DNA of 64,000 nucleotides, from contig NC_086368.1 of the NCBI RefSeq assembly GCF_036324505.1, positions 11,810,421-11,874,420 on the forward strand, in the 5' to 3' direction. The stretch is from Eleginops maclovinus (lineage: Eukaryota > Chordata > Actinopteri > Perciformes > Eleginopidae). Shown piece by piece: positions 50,901-62,349 of the stretch (position 1 is the stretch's first letter; each line of letters begins with the position of its first letter). The notes under the pieces are model-generated. The model saw nothing but the letters and a program-made list of their open reading frames with translations. It searched no databases and had not been told where the DNA came from. Both the position numbers and the translations under genes were made by a program.

Positions 50901-52304
50901 GTGGGCGATGTTGCTCAAATAGAGCAGCTGCGGCGTTTAACAAAGCGTCTGAAATGACTACATATGGCTGGTCCCATTTCTGTGGCATGGGATTCAGGGC
51001 ATACAGAGACATGACTTTCACAGATGACTGTAGGGGTGATGAGAAAATAGTCATGAGTGTGGTTCTCAATCTGACTCATCACCACTTCAAGTCAAGACTT
51101 AGGAACTGCTGAGAAGGATAAATGTGAGGCAAGATTATTTTACCTCTTAGTCAGTGAGCACAGTGGTTTCTGTTCAGGGATGTGGGTTCCTGCCCCGTAA
51201 GAGCCCACAGCCAAATGAGAGACAGAGAGACTTGCTTCTTATCAAACAAGTCTCTCTTCTGGCCGCCATTTACTTAATATTTTTCTTTCAACCACGATTT
51301 CCACATGTGCATAAAGATCAAAAGTAAAATAGCAGCCTGTTGATCACCATTACTTCCTGGGAGAGGCACTACATACGGAACAGATTCAAAAACTTCATGT
51401 CTTTGTTGTATTATATATTATGCATTCAAAGATATAGTACTAAATCAATTATTTGCCCTTTTCTATATACTAGATTTATTGTTAAAAGTTGTAATGTTTT
51501 TAATGATCAATTCACCAGTTTATGACATTTTTTGAGTTTCTACTTGCTTTAAAACTTGTAATTTAAGTACTATTGTGTTAAAAACATCTAAATCTAAAAA
51601 AAAAAACAGATTTTAGGTTGAAATAAATAGTGACCATGGCACCCTTTTAAGTTGATATGGTGAACGTGTTAACAAACAGACTATTTACACATCCAGCGTA
51701 TACGGAGCCACATTATCAATATTTGAAGTCATGTTATGGAGCTCTCTGGAGACTTTGCAATGAAACCGACTTGAGAGTGAGAGTGATTTAAAATGGTTTC
51801 CTACAAGACGGTCTTTAGAACTGACACACATTTAGGACTTCTTCATCCTGACTCATGCTTAAGTAGCCTATTAAGATTTAACATGTTCTAGTTGGCTTTG
51901 TGCTGAGAGAGGATCAATCCAGTGGGAAACAACAACTTTCTAATAACGATTATAAAAAAAAAAAAAAAAACTTCTGGCAGAGGGGATTCTTTTTAAACCA
52001 CAAGGCCAGTTAACCAAATTATTATGCACCATTTGCCAGCTTATTCAATTCGCTATATGCATGGCGCGCTACTTGGAATTTCCGCCAAAATATAAGCCAG
52101 CTCATAAACTTCCGGTGAGACGTAACTTCTTGTTGTGGCGGCATATGCACATTTTTGAGGTACATAGCTATAAGAAAGATTGTATAAATAGCACTATTGT
52201 AGGCTATACCAATAGTTTTTGTATAGTTATATTAATTAGGCCTAGCCTACTAGTCCTTTACTGTAGAAAAAAAAACCCCGTAAAAGATGAAAAGGTTTAA
52301 ATTT

Positions 52305-52412
52305 CAGCGCTGTGAGGGGACAGCTGAGCACTGTTGCGTCCCTCAGTGTTCATCCTCAGCCAAATTCAATTCGTTTTGCAGGATCTGACAGGGACATCCG
52401 TTTCTACACAAA
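52305..52412 (+). pseudogene. THAP-like zinc-finger fragment, frameshifted
   Basis: The plus-strand frame reads AEHCCVPQCSSSAKFNS, the N-terminal Cys pair of a THAP DNA-binding domain. The frame is then lost: SDRDIRFYTK continues in another frame before a possible donor (gtatgt). The downstream Cys/His pair and AVPF-type end were not found. It is probably a remnant of a transposon-derived gene. Short, so only a tentative call. Confidence 0.4.
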
Positions 52413-52506
52413 GTATGTAGCCGTACCTTTTTAATAGCGTTAATATAATAGTTCTTGTCCTGTTCTTATTGCATGTCCCTTTACCCAACTTGACAGACAG
52501 CTAACA

Positions 52507-52903
52507 TCCATACATCCATCCATCGTCTCCTGCTTATCCGTCAGGGTCGCAGAGGTAACAGCTCCAGCAGTGAGCCCCAAACTTTCCTTTCCCTGGCCAC
52601 ATCAACCAGCTCTGACTGGGGGATTCCAAGACGCTCCCAGGCCAACGAAGAGATATAATCCCTCCACCTGGTCCTAGGTCTACCCCTCGGTCTCTTCCCA
52701 GCTGGACGTGCCTGGAACACCTCCCTAGGGAGGCGCTCAGGTGGCATGCTCACTAGGTGCCCGAACCACCTCAACTGGCTCCTTTCAACGCGAAGGAGCA
52801 GCGGTTCAACTCCGAGTCCCTCCCGGATGACTGAACTTCTCACCTTATCCCTAAGGGAAATGCCAGCCACCCTGCGGAGAAATCCCATTTCGGCCAACAG
52901 CTA
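52507..52903 (-). mobile_element. 5'-truncated LINE 3' end, copy 1 (minus)
   Basis: Read on the minus strand it encodes a 118-residue reverse-transcriptase tail (52541-52897; RWFGHLVSMPPERLP, GRPRTRWRDYISSLAWERLG) followed by a (GATG/ATGG)n-type tail. The exact 14-bp duplication acagacagctaaca flanks it (52493-52506 and 52904-52917), marking target-primed integration. The clade (I/Nimb-like or L2-like) cannot be settled from this tail. Confidence 0.9.
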
Positions 52904-53639
52904 ACAGACAGCTAACAGCTTCAACAAATATCAGACGCAGAAGTAAAGTTCAGGCTTTTTACTTTGTCCTCAATCCAATAACGTTAAATCATTTTTGTAA
53001 AACTCAAATTTGACATAAAATTTGTATCCCAAAATGTCTGCTAATGTAAGAAATATGTGCATAACATTTCTACTATTTTCAGGTTTTCGTCTTATGACCA
53101 CATAATGCGAGTCTGGCAGCTCATTGAACCTTCGCTGTAATTTCTGGTTCGAGTCACCAGAGCAAGAACAGGAAAGAGTGACTCTGCAAAGCAAAGTGCT
53201 GCCATGGTATGTTATTACAATTTATTTGTGTGGTTTTATCACGTAACCATAAGCAGTCATTCATTTCACAGTAATGGCTTATTCTATATTTTGTTGTAGG
53301 AATATACAGCAAATGTAAAAACATTTAAAATATATTTTTCATACCTGAAAGAGCACACATTTTCAACTGTCATCCCCCTTAATGTTTGGGAACATTAACC
53401 TGCTGTACGTAGTCGCGTGCCTCCTGTTAAACTACCAGAGTGGTCCACTTGTTAAAGCCTGGTCTAAGTAGAGGTGTCAGGATGAAGGTGGAGTGCTTAG
53501 CATTTAGTATTTAATAGTTATTTCAATCAGTTCAATCTCCAATCAGTTCAAACATATGTTTTGGTTCAGGTTTTATTGTTCATCTTTACAAACCTATACA
53601 ATGTGGACCTGTGGAAAAGAACATGCCAGGATCCCATTA

Positions 53640-53895
53640 ACTTACAAATTCAATGGAATTGGATTGGAGACACCCTCTGAAAACCTGCCACAAACATCAC
53701 CCGACAAGCCCTGAAATGGAACCCACAAGGGAAATGGAGATGAAGTTGCCCCAGGAACAGCTGGAGAAAAGGTGTCCAGGCAGTGTAGGAGTGGGCTCAA
53801 CTGGGGAGATCTCAATAGAACAGCCAACAGCCAAGTGAGATGAAGGACATTTTGTCAATGGCCTACGCTCCCTAGAGGAGCTGAGGGCTTAAGTC
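53640..53895 (+). mobile_element. Possible LINE-derived remnant
   Basis: The plus frame (LDWRHPLKTCHKHHPTSPEM and on to LRSLEELRA) resembles a low-complexity translated segment often seen with fish LINE 3' regions. No insertion borders are visible. Similarity is from memory and weak. Confidence 0.3.
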
Positions 53896-54090
53896 AAGTA
53901 AGACACGTACATACCAACCATTACAAATAATGTGTATTCACATTTGCAACTGTCGCGCTTATGTTTCTTCACTTTCGGAAATGTATAGAAATTGTTATGT
54001 CATGTACATGTCACCAATAATTTATTAAATTACATATTGTCCTATAAATGTTACTCAGTGTGTGTGTGTTTTGAGGTTATAATTCATTAG

Positions 54091-54409
54091 TAATCCGGGA
54101 GGGACTCGGAGTAGAACCGCTGCTCCTTCGCGTTGAAAGGAGCCAGTTGAGGTGGTTCGGGCACTTAGTGAGGATGTCACCTGGGCGCCTCCCTACGGAG
54201 GTGTTCCAGGCACGTCCAGCTGGGAAGAGACCGAGGGGTAGACCTAGGACCAGGTGGAGGGATTATATCTCTTCGCTGGCCTGGGAGCGCCTTGGAATCC
54301 CTCAGTCAGAGCTGGTTGATGTGGCCAGGGAACGAGAAGTTTGGGGCTCACTGCTGGAGCTGTTACCTCCGCGACCCTGACGGAAAAGCGGGAGAAGATG
54401 GATGGATGG
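54091..54409 (+). mobile_element. 5'-truncated LINE 3' end, copy 2 (plus)
   Basis: Same family as the 52507-52903 copy but on the opposite strand. The plus frame at 54147-54380 (77 residues) ends with the same GRPRTRWRDYISSLAWERLG tail and stop, followed by gatggatgg. The 10-bp duplication AATTCATTAG flanks it (54081-54090 and 54410-54419). Confidence 0.92.
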
Positions 54410-54607
54410 AATTCATTAGAACTTAAAAATAGTATTGCATAACTGCTGCTTGTAATGACCACAATGAAATACACAATGTTTTTGGGAGCCATAAAGAAGA
54501 GCAGCTCTACAGTTAAACAAACGTAAGTTTATTTACTGAAAGTGTGAAACTGACAGAGAAAGGTACAGATCCCTCTGTGTGAAGTATATAGTTAATAATG
54601 GACATTT

Positions 54608-55125
54608 TCAAGCCAAAAGCATTAGTAGATAACAATAAAAGAAGTCAACTTTGTGTTTGATTGTCCTTATGACTCCCCCATCCCTGGGTGTTCTTTGAAT
54701 GAAGATGACGTCTTCGGCGTAGAAAACAAAATCGCACTACTTCAAACCAGTGACGAGTAGTTGGCCCTGTACCTGCCAGTAGTATGTGTGTGACTGCTTG
54801 AGCTGTAACACTCCATCAGTGACCATAAGGTAGGCACAGTCTACATAGCTTCTCACATTTGGGCCCTTCACTTCTAGCATTCCGAACAAAGGTTCAGCTT
54901 TAGGGTCATACACCAACCCATCTGGTGATGAGCCAAGCCAAGGTGCATCGTGGTGGATGATAAAACCACTGGGGTAGGGATTTACCTCCTTAACAAAGCA
55001 GTATTCTCCTACTGCTTTGGGCTCCATCTGAAGGCCCCTCTTCATTTCTCCCCTCTTAGCCTGGCCGCAAAATTCTCAGTGCCAGGCTCTATGCTGAGGA
55101 CTGTCCTCTCACATGGCAAACCTCT
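54608..55125 (-). pseudogene. YqaJ-type exonuclease exon, broken
   Basis: Minus-strand exon-like segment beginning after a good acceptor (ttatttctag/AGAGG, exon from 55125). It encodes a YqaJ/lambda-exonuclease-like nuclease domain of the kind carried by fish transposon-derived genes. SSPDGLVYDP and LEVKGPN give the Asp and Glu-x-Lys metal-binding residues, followed by a YYWQVQGQLL block. It is damaged: a one-base frame change near 55046 joins two frames, and an in-frame TAG at 54737-54739 stands near the usual Trp/Cys position, after which the frame continues for 42 codons (CDFVFYAEDV...) to TGA at 54608-54610. ISL2EU-type DNA transposons are known to encode YqaJ proteins and are the likeliest source. 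No functional product is expected. Confidence 0.75.
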
Positions 55126-56264
55126 CTAGAAATAATCAATACATATGCAAACAACTTGAGTTTTTAAATGACAAGAAAAACAAAATGTGCTGACTGTCAC
55201 ATCACAAAGTTTACAGTTACCTGAATCTAGAGGAAGTCACACGTGACTTTCTTAGTAGACGCCATTCCTTCAGTGTGCTTTGCTCTTTTGTGTTTTTCTC
55301 AGTTTGGTGCGCCATGGCCTCTGATGTTAGTAGAGGATTCATGTGCAGCTGTTGATGATAGGTTAACACAAAATAGCACTCTGATGGACCCAGACAGTAG
55401 TCATCAAGGGGGTAAGGATGGTGGTGGTGGTGCAGTGGTATGTGGACAAGTTTTTGGAGGACCCATTCCTACACATTACCTGATCCCTTCGGCCAATCTT
55501 CTCTCTGTGGGCCTAGCTGACAACACCAACATCTCAATCGTCATTTACTTGGAATAAAGTTTAGTTTAGTTCATATGATCACATATTGTCAAATGAAAGT
55601 ATGTTCAGGCTTATTGAAAGTTAAACAAGGAACAAGACTTATATGACATAATGTGATAATTGTGGTACTGTTGGAAACATCACATGGGTTCCGGCCGGAA
55701 TTATGTGGGTTCACACTGTAGCTAGTGATATTTTTTCCTCACTGTGTACAATGTCAAAGGCTAGCAACCATACTGTCTCTACTCTCTGGCAATCTTGATA
55801 TGTGTCACATATGTCTACTACACACTGAACCTAGATGGTGTACTATGTGCTATTCAGTAAAATACTTGTTACAGCAGTAGGCTGTAGGTCCAAACAGTAT
55901 AGTCACTATCTATTCTCCAGCCTGTATTATACTGGCAAACTTGGTATACTTTTAACATTATTACTTTGAACCTGTTCTCATTCTCCTACACTCAAGTTGT
56001 GAGGTCTCTCATTTTTCCTCATCGACCTGAAGCAGCTTGCCCTCACAGACACCTCTCCTGCCTCATTTTTGTCAGAGACTGAGAAACAGAAGCAACAAAT
56101 TCAACAACGACAAAGACATAGCAACACACAACTTTGTGTTAATGCATATCTATACATTTCAATGCTTCCAAAGGTAGTTACTGCATATTCTGTTTACCGA
56201 TGTTACGCTATTGCTAGCATAGTGCTAGCTATAGAAAGACAGAATTATACTTTGACCAACTTAC
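55126..56264. other. Spacer between YqaJ piece and candidate exon
   Basis: No clear coding exon on the minus strand between these two pieces. A 104-codon plus-strand frame at 55243-55557 has no recognisable domain. If the YqaJ pseudogene had upstream exons, this would be its intron. Confidence 0.4.
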
Positions 56265-56375
56265 CTTCGTAATCATGGATATAGCTGGAGATGTAAAGCT
56301 TGATCCCTTTTCACGTTTGCTTGACGAAGCCTTTGAGGTTGCCTGAATTAGTCGGTGTACATCATTGATGTTGAC
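56265..56375 (-). pseudogene. Candidate upstream exon of the YqaJ gene
   Basis: The minus strand has a strong acceptor (ttacctcag/GTCAAC) and a strong donor (ACGAAG/gtaagt) bounding exactly 37 open codons in phase 0 (VNINDVHRLIQATSKASSSK onward). Position and strand fit an upstream exon of the YqaJ-type gene. No domain is recognised, and the link is inference from proximity and splice quality. Confidence 0.35.
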
Positions 56376-56447
56376 CTGAGGTAAAAAAGTATAGAATGAC
56401 ATCTTTGAGCTGGCTTATCTAAAACCAGGAAATAGCCGTGCATATAG

Positions 56448-56484
56448 TCCATTGGGGTGTAAGAAGATTTTACACCCCAATGGA
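56448..56484. repeat. Perfect 15-bp inverted repeat, 7-nt loop
   Basis: tccattggggtgtaa, loop gaagatt, ttacaccccaatgga: all 15 pairs complementary. It lies about 70 bp upstream of the candidate YqaJ-gene exon on the minus strand, so it may be part of the same element. Confidence 0.85.
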
Positions 56485-59030
56485 TGATGTCATAGATTTA
56501 AAGCATTTTCTAATGATCCAGCAGTGTGAGAGGCAGAGTTGCCAAATTGATATTGAGATATTCAAATGCATTCAGTCATACAGAGAAATTGTCATCACCT
56601 GATGTTTCATGATGAGTCTGAGGGGAATTTATATTTAAAAATAAATGTAACACTATTTAGCATTTTGTAATTTGAAAAAAAAGGAAAGGAAATGCACTTC
56701 ATTTAGCCCCCGAAGACAGCATTCAATGGTTGTCAAGGCTTACATAGCATATATTTGGGGTTTTGTAAATATCTACAGGTGTGAAACCACAACTGTGCCT
56801 TAAACGTGTTATGTGATATGCGTTTCATCTTTTGACCTTTTGTTTGCTTCAGAGTTCTTGAGCCTATGAAAGCTGCAACTGTCATGTCAAAAAATGATAA
56901 CCCAGTTTTTTCCAAAAACAGCTTTTCAACAAAAAACACGACTTTAACAAGATCATGAATGACTTTATGTTAAGTATCTATGTATTATATATTCAAATTA
57001 TTGCTGAGTTAAATATGTTGAATACAAAAAATGAACTGTATTGTTTTGTTCGTACTTATTCATTTTATGCTGTACAGTCAGCATAAAACAGAAACCTTAA
57101 CTGATACTGAATACAAAGCGAAACCCAATTCTTGTTAAAACCACCCACATTTCCTGCTGTTTGTTGCTCCACCGCAACACCCCAGTTGCAACTGAATGTT
57201 TTGCCTGTTTATCTGCTGTGTGAGAGGCTCGGTGTGTTCGAGCCTTCGGTTCACCCTAAACACTGACCTTCTAGCCTGCCTCACTTCAAACTCAAAGGAC
57301 AGAAACGCTTCAGTTTATCCACATGTTGTCTCATGTGGCCAGGTTAAGCTTATTTTTATTTATGCTAAAATGTTATAGTGTGTTGCTTTACCACAACAAC
57401 AAGAAAATAAAGTATGTTTTTTGAGAGAATAAAAGACTTTTGAAAGGGTGGATCTTAGAAGACTGTTGGTTATGGAAATGTTCCGACGTTGCCTGAGAGA
57501 CTCACACACACTGAGGTTAACCTCAGATTCATCATCAACAGACACTCGCAACCTGTTGTACATACATGGTTGTATTTTTATTAGATGCATTGCATAAATA
57601 AATATACAACTAAATCAATAAATAATCTGGCAGCCATGAACAGTTTCCATCTCAAAATATCCAGCAGGTCTTGCTTTGTCTTACTGCGATGTCAACATTC
57701 TCCTAAAGTTTGTCATTTGTTGGACTCTTGATGCATTATTATTTAAACCTCAAATAAGATAATGTGACTTCAGTCCATCTTTAATTCAACAAATCTGTGT
57801 TTTCAGTTATTATATTTAGCCTCAGACATAGGGGTCCAAAGGAACACAAAATAGGGCTGAGAGAAATCATTTCACTTCAATGATTATACATTTTAATATT
57901 TGCTGGGCTAATAAATTAACCTGAATTAATGTCAAAAACATAAAGAGTTAAAAGTAATTTTACATGTCTTTTATTTTGTGACCTCATCTTTTTATCCAGC
58001 CTGCTATTACTGATGCCGTCCATTTTACTCGCTGCAGTGGTCTTTTGCTTTCTGTAGAAATCAACAACACCGCTGTTTTCACCTCCTCGATGGCATCCTC
58101 TAACATGAATTGTAGCTTTTTATTCTCCGTCGGCCTCATGACTTTGACTCTGAGACGAGGGATGGGATTAAGGGTGCTGACGGGAGTGTCAAAGTTATAC
58201 TGTCTACTTGCAGTATTTACTTCAGTCTTACTACAGACAATGACAGCATGTGTATGAATAGCAGAGAGAATATGTTGTAAAGGAAATGAGATACTGTTGC
58301 CATGTATGCAAAAATATTGGCACAAAAAAGACACATGAGCAGATATTCATACAAACACATGGAAAAATGTACACAAAAGGAGCAGGCAGGGCTGTGTGTC
58401 TGTACCCAGAATATCTTTTTATCTTGCATTGCATTTAAAATGTACGACTGTGATTTTCATATAATGGGTGTCATATCACAAAGTGGCAGATTCTCCAATT
58501 GTCCAATGATGATCTATATGCCAATTCAATGCTATAGAGGAAGAGACGGCAGGCAGACGTAAAATGAATAAAACATTGAATGGAGGAATCGCGACAGTTC
58601 CATTTCAATCTCTTCTTCTCTGTCAGAAAGTCTCTGAGTTAGACTTGTGTGCAATTGGGGTAAAATCCGTACTTGGATGGTTGCCTGAGTTTGTGTGCAC
58701 ATTGCATTTCTCTGTTCTCTTTATCTCACACTAGACGCCTACGATGCACCACTTTCACAAGCAAAGCAAACGTTTTCTCGCATCTGCTCTCTTGTTTGTT
58801 AAGATAGTTTACTGGCAATATCCATGCTGGCTGGTGTACTCTGTATCCACGGCTAATTAGCTAATGTCATTGAAGCCCTGAGCTATATATAAATATAGGA
58901 TAGGCCTACAAATGTGACCCTCTTAAGAGAAAATACACTGTAAGGTGCAGTAAGTCGTGGGTGTTGATGGATAAAAAAAACAAAAACAATTATCATGTCT
59001 AAGTAAGTGACACGAAATAAAACAGGCATC
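56485..59030. other. Intergenic, right part
   Basis: AT-rich, no gene recognised on either strand. Short open frames on both strands lack domains and splice context. Confidence 0.55.
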
Positions 59031-60981
59031 AGGCATGGCCACTTTTAAACTTTTTTTTATTATGCAGGTTTAAAATAAATGAAGCATTGTGACACAAACA
59101 GATGCTGCTGGCAAGGGAAAAAAAGAGCAGCACCCAAAATGTAAAAAATAAAGAAATAAAAACATGTTGTGGTCATCTTCATTTTTATCAAACCAAAGGA
59201 AATGAAACAATAAAATAAAATAAAAATACACCTCCATTGTAAGAAGCAAAATGATCTAATTTATTTCATAAATAAGAAAAACCTGTCAAATGGCTGATGG
59301 GCAACTAGCGAAAAAACAATGTATTGATAACCATTTAAAATATTTATCATTACCGGCTTTACAAATAAAATAACTACAATTGGCAGGTTTTTTTTTTACA
59401 CAACTTAAAATGTTATAGTTCTGTAACAACTAAAACTGAAAATATGCTACAGTAAAGAGATAAATACAGATGTTTTTGTCAGCAAAATGCATTTCTGTTA
59501 ATCACACAAAAAGTTAAAAAGATGAGATCAACACAACCAAACACCAAGTAGAAACTTATAAAAATCACTGTAATGTGGATGTGATGACTCCATTCACATA
59601 TGCTGTTACTTCACTTCTGCATGTCGAGGAGACAAAATTGACATTATGGTCAGACAAAATAAGAAAAGGGAGGCGGGGGCATTTTGAGGCAATATCTTTT
59701 TTTTTCTCCACCTGCAACATTATATCTCATTTTATCTCACAGCGTTTCTTTCTCTCCTCTATCTCTTTTCTCTCTACCTCTCACCTGGCTCTTTCCATTT
59801 AATGATCTGCAGGACACATATTGTGTATTCAGTTTTAGATTGAACTTTATTGGAAAAAACACACCAGTGAGCACAGATTTAATGCAAGAACGAGAGTGTG
59901 AAATACTCCTCTGAAATCCAGCTGCACGAGGCTGTTAAAATTCACGAGAAAGACTCGACACTCGAACACTGAGACACTTCTCGCACGCAAGTGTGTGTCC
60001 GTGCACATACACACTCGACTTCACACGTCATGAATGGGGTACATTCTAACGTCCAGACACACACACGCACAAAAAATGACTTACATGTAATATTAAAGAA
60101 GAAACAAATCTATCTGGACTTCCAATTCCCAATTTGATCCCGTAAAAGTGATATTTACAATCACACTGTGACAGCTCAGTAGACCTGAACAGGTCTTTAA
60201 TATTTAAAAAAAAGAATATTTTTGTTTTGTTTCTTTTCCCCACCCAAGCTTTCTGTTCTTTCAATTTGCAGGCCCTTAAGCAAAGCTACCATAACATCAA
60301 AGCCTGCGCTGAACCTACTAGAAGTTAATATTATTCTACAGTACAGGGCCCAACGCTTAGTGGCAAAAAAAAAGGAACAATTTGCAAGCCAGAAATAAAT
60401 AAAACAGCAACGACAACAACAACAAAAAGGCAGAAAAAACCCAAAAGGAACTTAAAATGATTAAAGAAGAGGAAGAGTTTTTTTTTCTTCTCATTCTAAT
60501 TAAAGCTGGATGGGGTCCCTGAGGGGACTTCAATGGTGACACAGAAGAGGGGTGCTCTACAGCCCGGCCTGTATCTGGGGTGGGGCATAGACACACATCT
60601 CAGAGAGGAGGGTGGGAGCGGGAGGGATGGGAAGGGGGGGGTCTCATAAGTGCTTGGCAAATTTAAAACAGCAAGAGGACTGCTAATACATTAAGTGGTA
60701 CAGACAGCAGTCATCTATAAACTCTGGTCACAAATTCTTCTAGAAATCATAATTACATTGATCAAAAAAGGTGGCGGTGGTGGGAGGTGGAATGTGTATG
60801 TGTGTGAGAGTGTTTGTATGTGTGTATGTATGTTATTGTATGTTAAGTGTGAACTGTGTTTCAGTGTGTGCATCAGAAGAGGGGTTGAGGGGATAGGGGT
60901 GAGAGGATGGGGGGGGGCGGGATGAGAGTAGACTCTTCGGTGTTGTTTCTTGTCGACAGGGTCTGAGCATGATCTTCAGTT
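59030..60981 (-). other. tox2: tox2 3' UTR (inferred)
   Basis: Minus-strand sequence after the tox2 stop. Reverse-complement AATAAA candidates are at 59847-59852 and 59056-59061, giving UTRs of roughly 1.1 or 1.9 kb. The stretch is A/T-rich with homopolymers and holds no other gene. The end is not determined. Confidence 0.45.
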
Positions 60982-61024
60982 TCAGGTGAGGTAGAGTGGC
61001 TTGTCCCTGCCAATCATGCTGCCG
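60982..61024 (-). CDS. tox2: tox2 last coding exon
   Basis: 43 nt: completes a split Ser codon, then GSMIGRDKPLYLT and TGA (60982-60984). The acceptor is ctctccag. Too short to find as an isolated frame; found from the downstream phase and the family's fixed C-terminus. Confidence 0.88.
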
Positions 61025-62349
61025 CTGGAGAGAAATCAAAAGACAAAAGCACAGATTAGATTACAAACAAAGACAAAAGGGTACAGAAAAGAAGGATTCA
61101 AACACACACAGGAGGCATATGTTCCTTACATTGTAAATATTTGTTATTCCCTGATGGTCAATAATAAAGCCAAATGTACAAACCCCGTACATTTAACGAA
61201 ACATTTCATAGTGTTTTGGCACCAACACTTAGAATACCTTCCCGTGCTGCAACACTGCATGCCTGCCAGAGCGTTTAGTACAATAACAGTGAAAACTTGT
61301 GTTAGGAACATCTGTTTTTTTACTGCTGTCTGACAAACACATGACAAGCTCTATTATCTCACCATTACCTCTCCAGCTGTCTCCTCTCTCTCACTGGAAC
61401 AGAGCTGACAATTTTTAACACTTATATTGTGAAAGTAAGGGAGAGACGTCAGACAAGAATACATATACTTATTTTTAAGGGAGCACTAGTCCTGACTTGG
61501 ATTGTATCTGTCTATCTAAAAAACTGAAATCAAAAATAATTCCTACTTTTTATTTTTTCTAAATATAGCAAACAGAAAGATAACATTTCCATTTGGTTGA
61601 ACTCAATTTGTTTGTCTCCATTCAAAACGTCCATCAAGACTCTAGGATTTGATGAGTTGCAGTAACAGAGCTCATGTGGAAAGTATATAAAAGCGTCTCC
61701 ACTGACCTGCAGTGGTTGGCACACTCCCGATTGCAGTATTCACTGTCCCAGTCATGGCCCTGAGGCACTCCAGGGCCTGGACCAGGGCCAGGGGCTCCTG
61801 GAGACTGGGACCCCCCAAGGCTCTTCTGATACTCTGACTGGAGGTGGGAAAAACCCTGGAGAAAGAAATAAAACTGAGCCACCATCTTAAGTTATAACAT
61901 GTTAAAAAAAGGAGGTGTGTCTCAGTTTGTTGCTATACCTGCTGCCCAGGAGGAGGGGAGTGAAGAGAGGCCTGCAGCCCCATCTGGTGAGAGATGATTG
62001 GCTGGGACTGGACCTGCTGCATGCGGATAGGCTGGTTGAGGAGCGAGCTCTGGTGCAGGGAGAGCTGCTGGTGGGGGTGAAGGGGGGGGCTGATCTGGAA
62101 GGAGGAGGGGGGAGAGGCACTAATGCTTGGCAGCATCTGCGATTGGCTGAGCGTCTGCGACAGGGCGTGGCGAGGGGCGTGGCCTGCATAGCTCTGCAGG
62201 TCGGCGAGAGGGAAGGCCCCGGGCCCCAGGTAGGGCGACGAGGGCTGGGGGGGGTGTGGCACGCTGTACATGGGCTGGTTGGCTGGCATCATATGTGAAG
62301 ACGCCTGGCTGGTTTGGGGACCTTTTGTCTCCACGGGATCATTATATGT
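60982..62349 (-). CDS. tox2: TOX2 HMG-box factor, C-terminal exons only (partial)
   Basis: The last three coding exons, 62349-61939, 61855-61707 and 61024-60982, join in frame (phases 0, 0, 2) into about 200 residues plus TGA. TOX2 is a nuclear HMG-box transcription regulator; the HMG box is encoded further upstream, beyond the right edge. Seen here is the Pro/Ser/Gln-rich C-terminal region: NQPMYSVP, LADLQSY, LPSISASPPSSFQISPPLHP, HQQLSLHQ, LQASLHSPPPGQQ, HLQSEYQ, then a Cys-containing end DWDSEYCNRECANHC and the terminal IGRDKPLYLT. The close DKxLYLT ending is shared by TOX and TOX2. The QPMY, SDLQ-like, LSASPP and HQQLSL blocks fit TOX2 best. All splice sites are GT-AG. It converges with snta1. 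Confidence 0.88.
61707..61855 (-). CDS. tox2: tox2 penultimate coding exon
   Basis: 149 nt, GFSHLQSEYQKSLGGSQ to ECANHC, with a Gly/Pro repeat (PGPGPGPG) in the middle. Acceptor tttctccag, donor TGCAG/gtcagt. Separated from the preceding exon by a very short 83-bp intron (61856-61938). Confidence 0.9.
61939..62349 (-). CDS. tox2: tox2 exon after the HMG-box exons
   Basis: 411 nt, 137 codons in phase 0, starting TYNDPVETKGPQTSQASSH and ending SPPPGQQ. Acceptor cctctctag, donor CAGCAG/gtatag. In TOX genes this segment directly follows the HMG-box-encoding part. GC-rich on the plus strand, so an antisense frame also stays open. Confidence 0.9.

Larger units (their letters stand above)
42309..52492. 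other. Intergenic snta1-tox2 region, left part
   Basis: About 10 kb of AT-rich DNA with microsatellites (listed separately) and a probable retroposon tail near 45783. No protein-coding exon or RNA gene was recognised on either strand. Confidence 0.6.

Noticed and set aside
55243..55557. 104-codon plus-strand frame with a Gly-rich centre
   Set aside because: No domain, no splice context and no neighbours on that strand. Left as an unexplained open frame.
61915..62298. 127-codon plus-strand frame opposite tox2
   Set aside because: Antisense of the GC-rich tox2 exon, whose minus-strand reading matches TOX2 and has proper splice sites.
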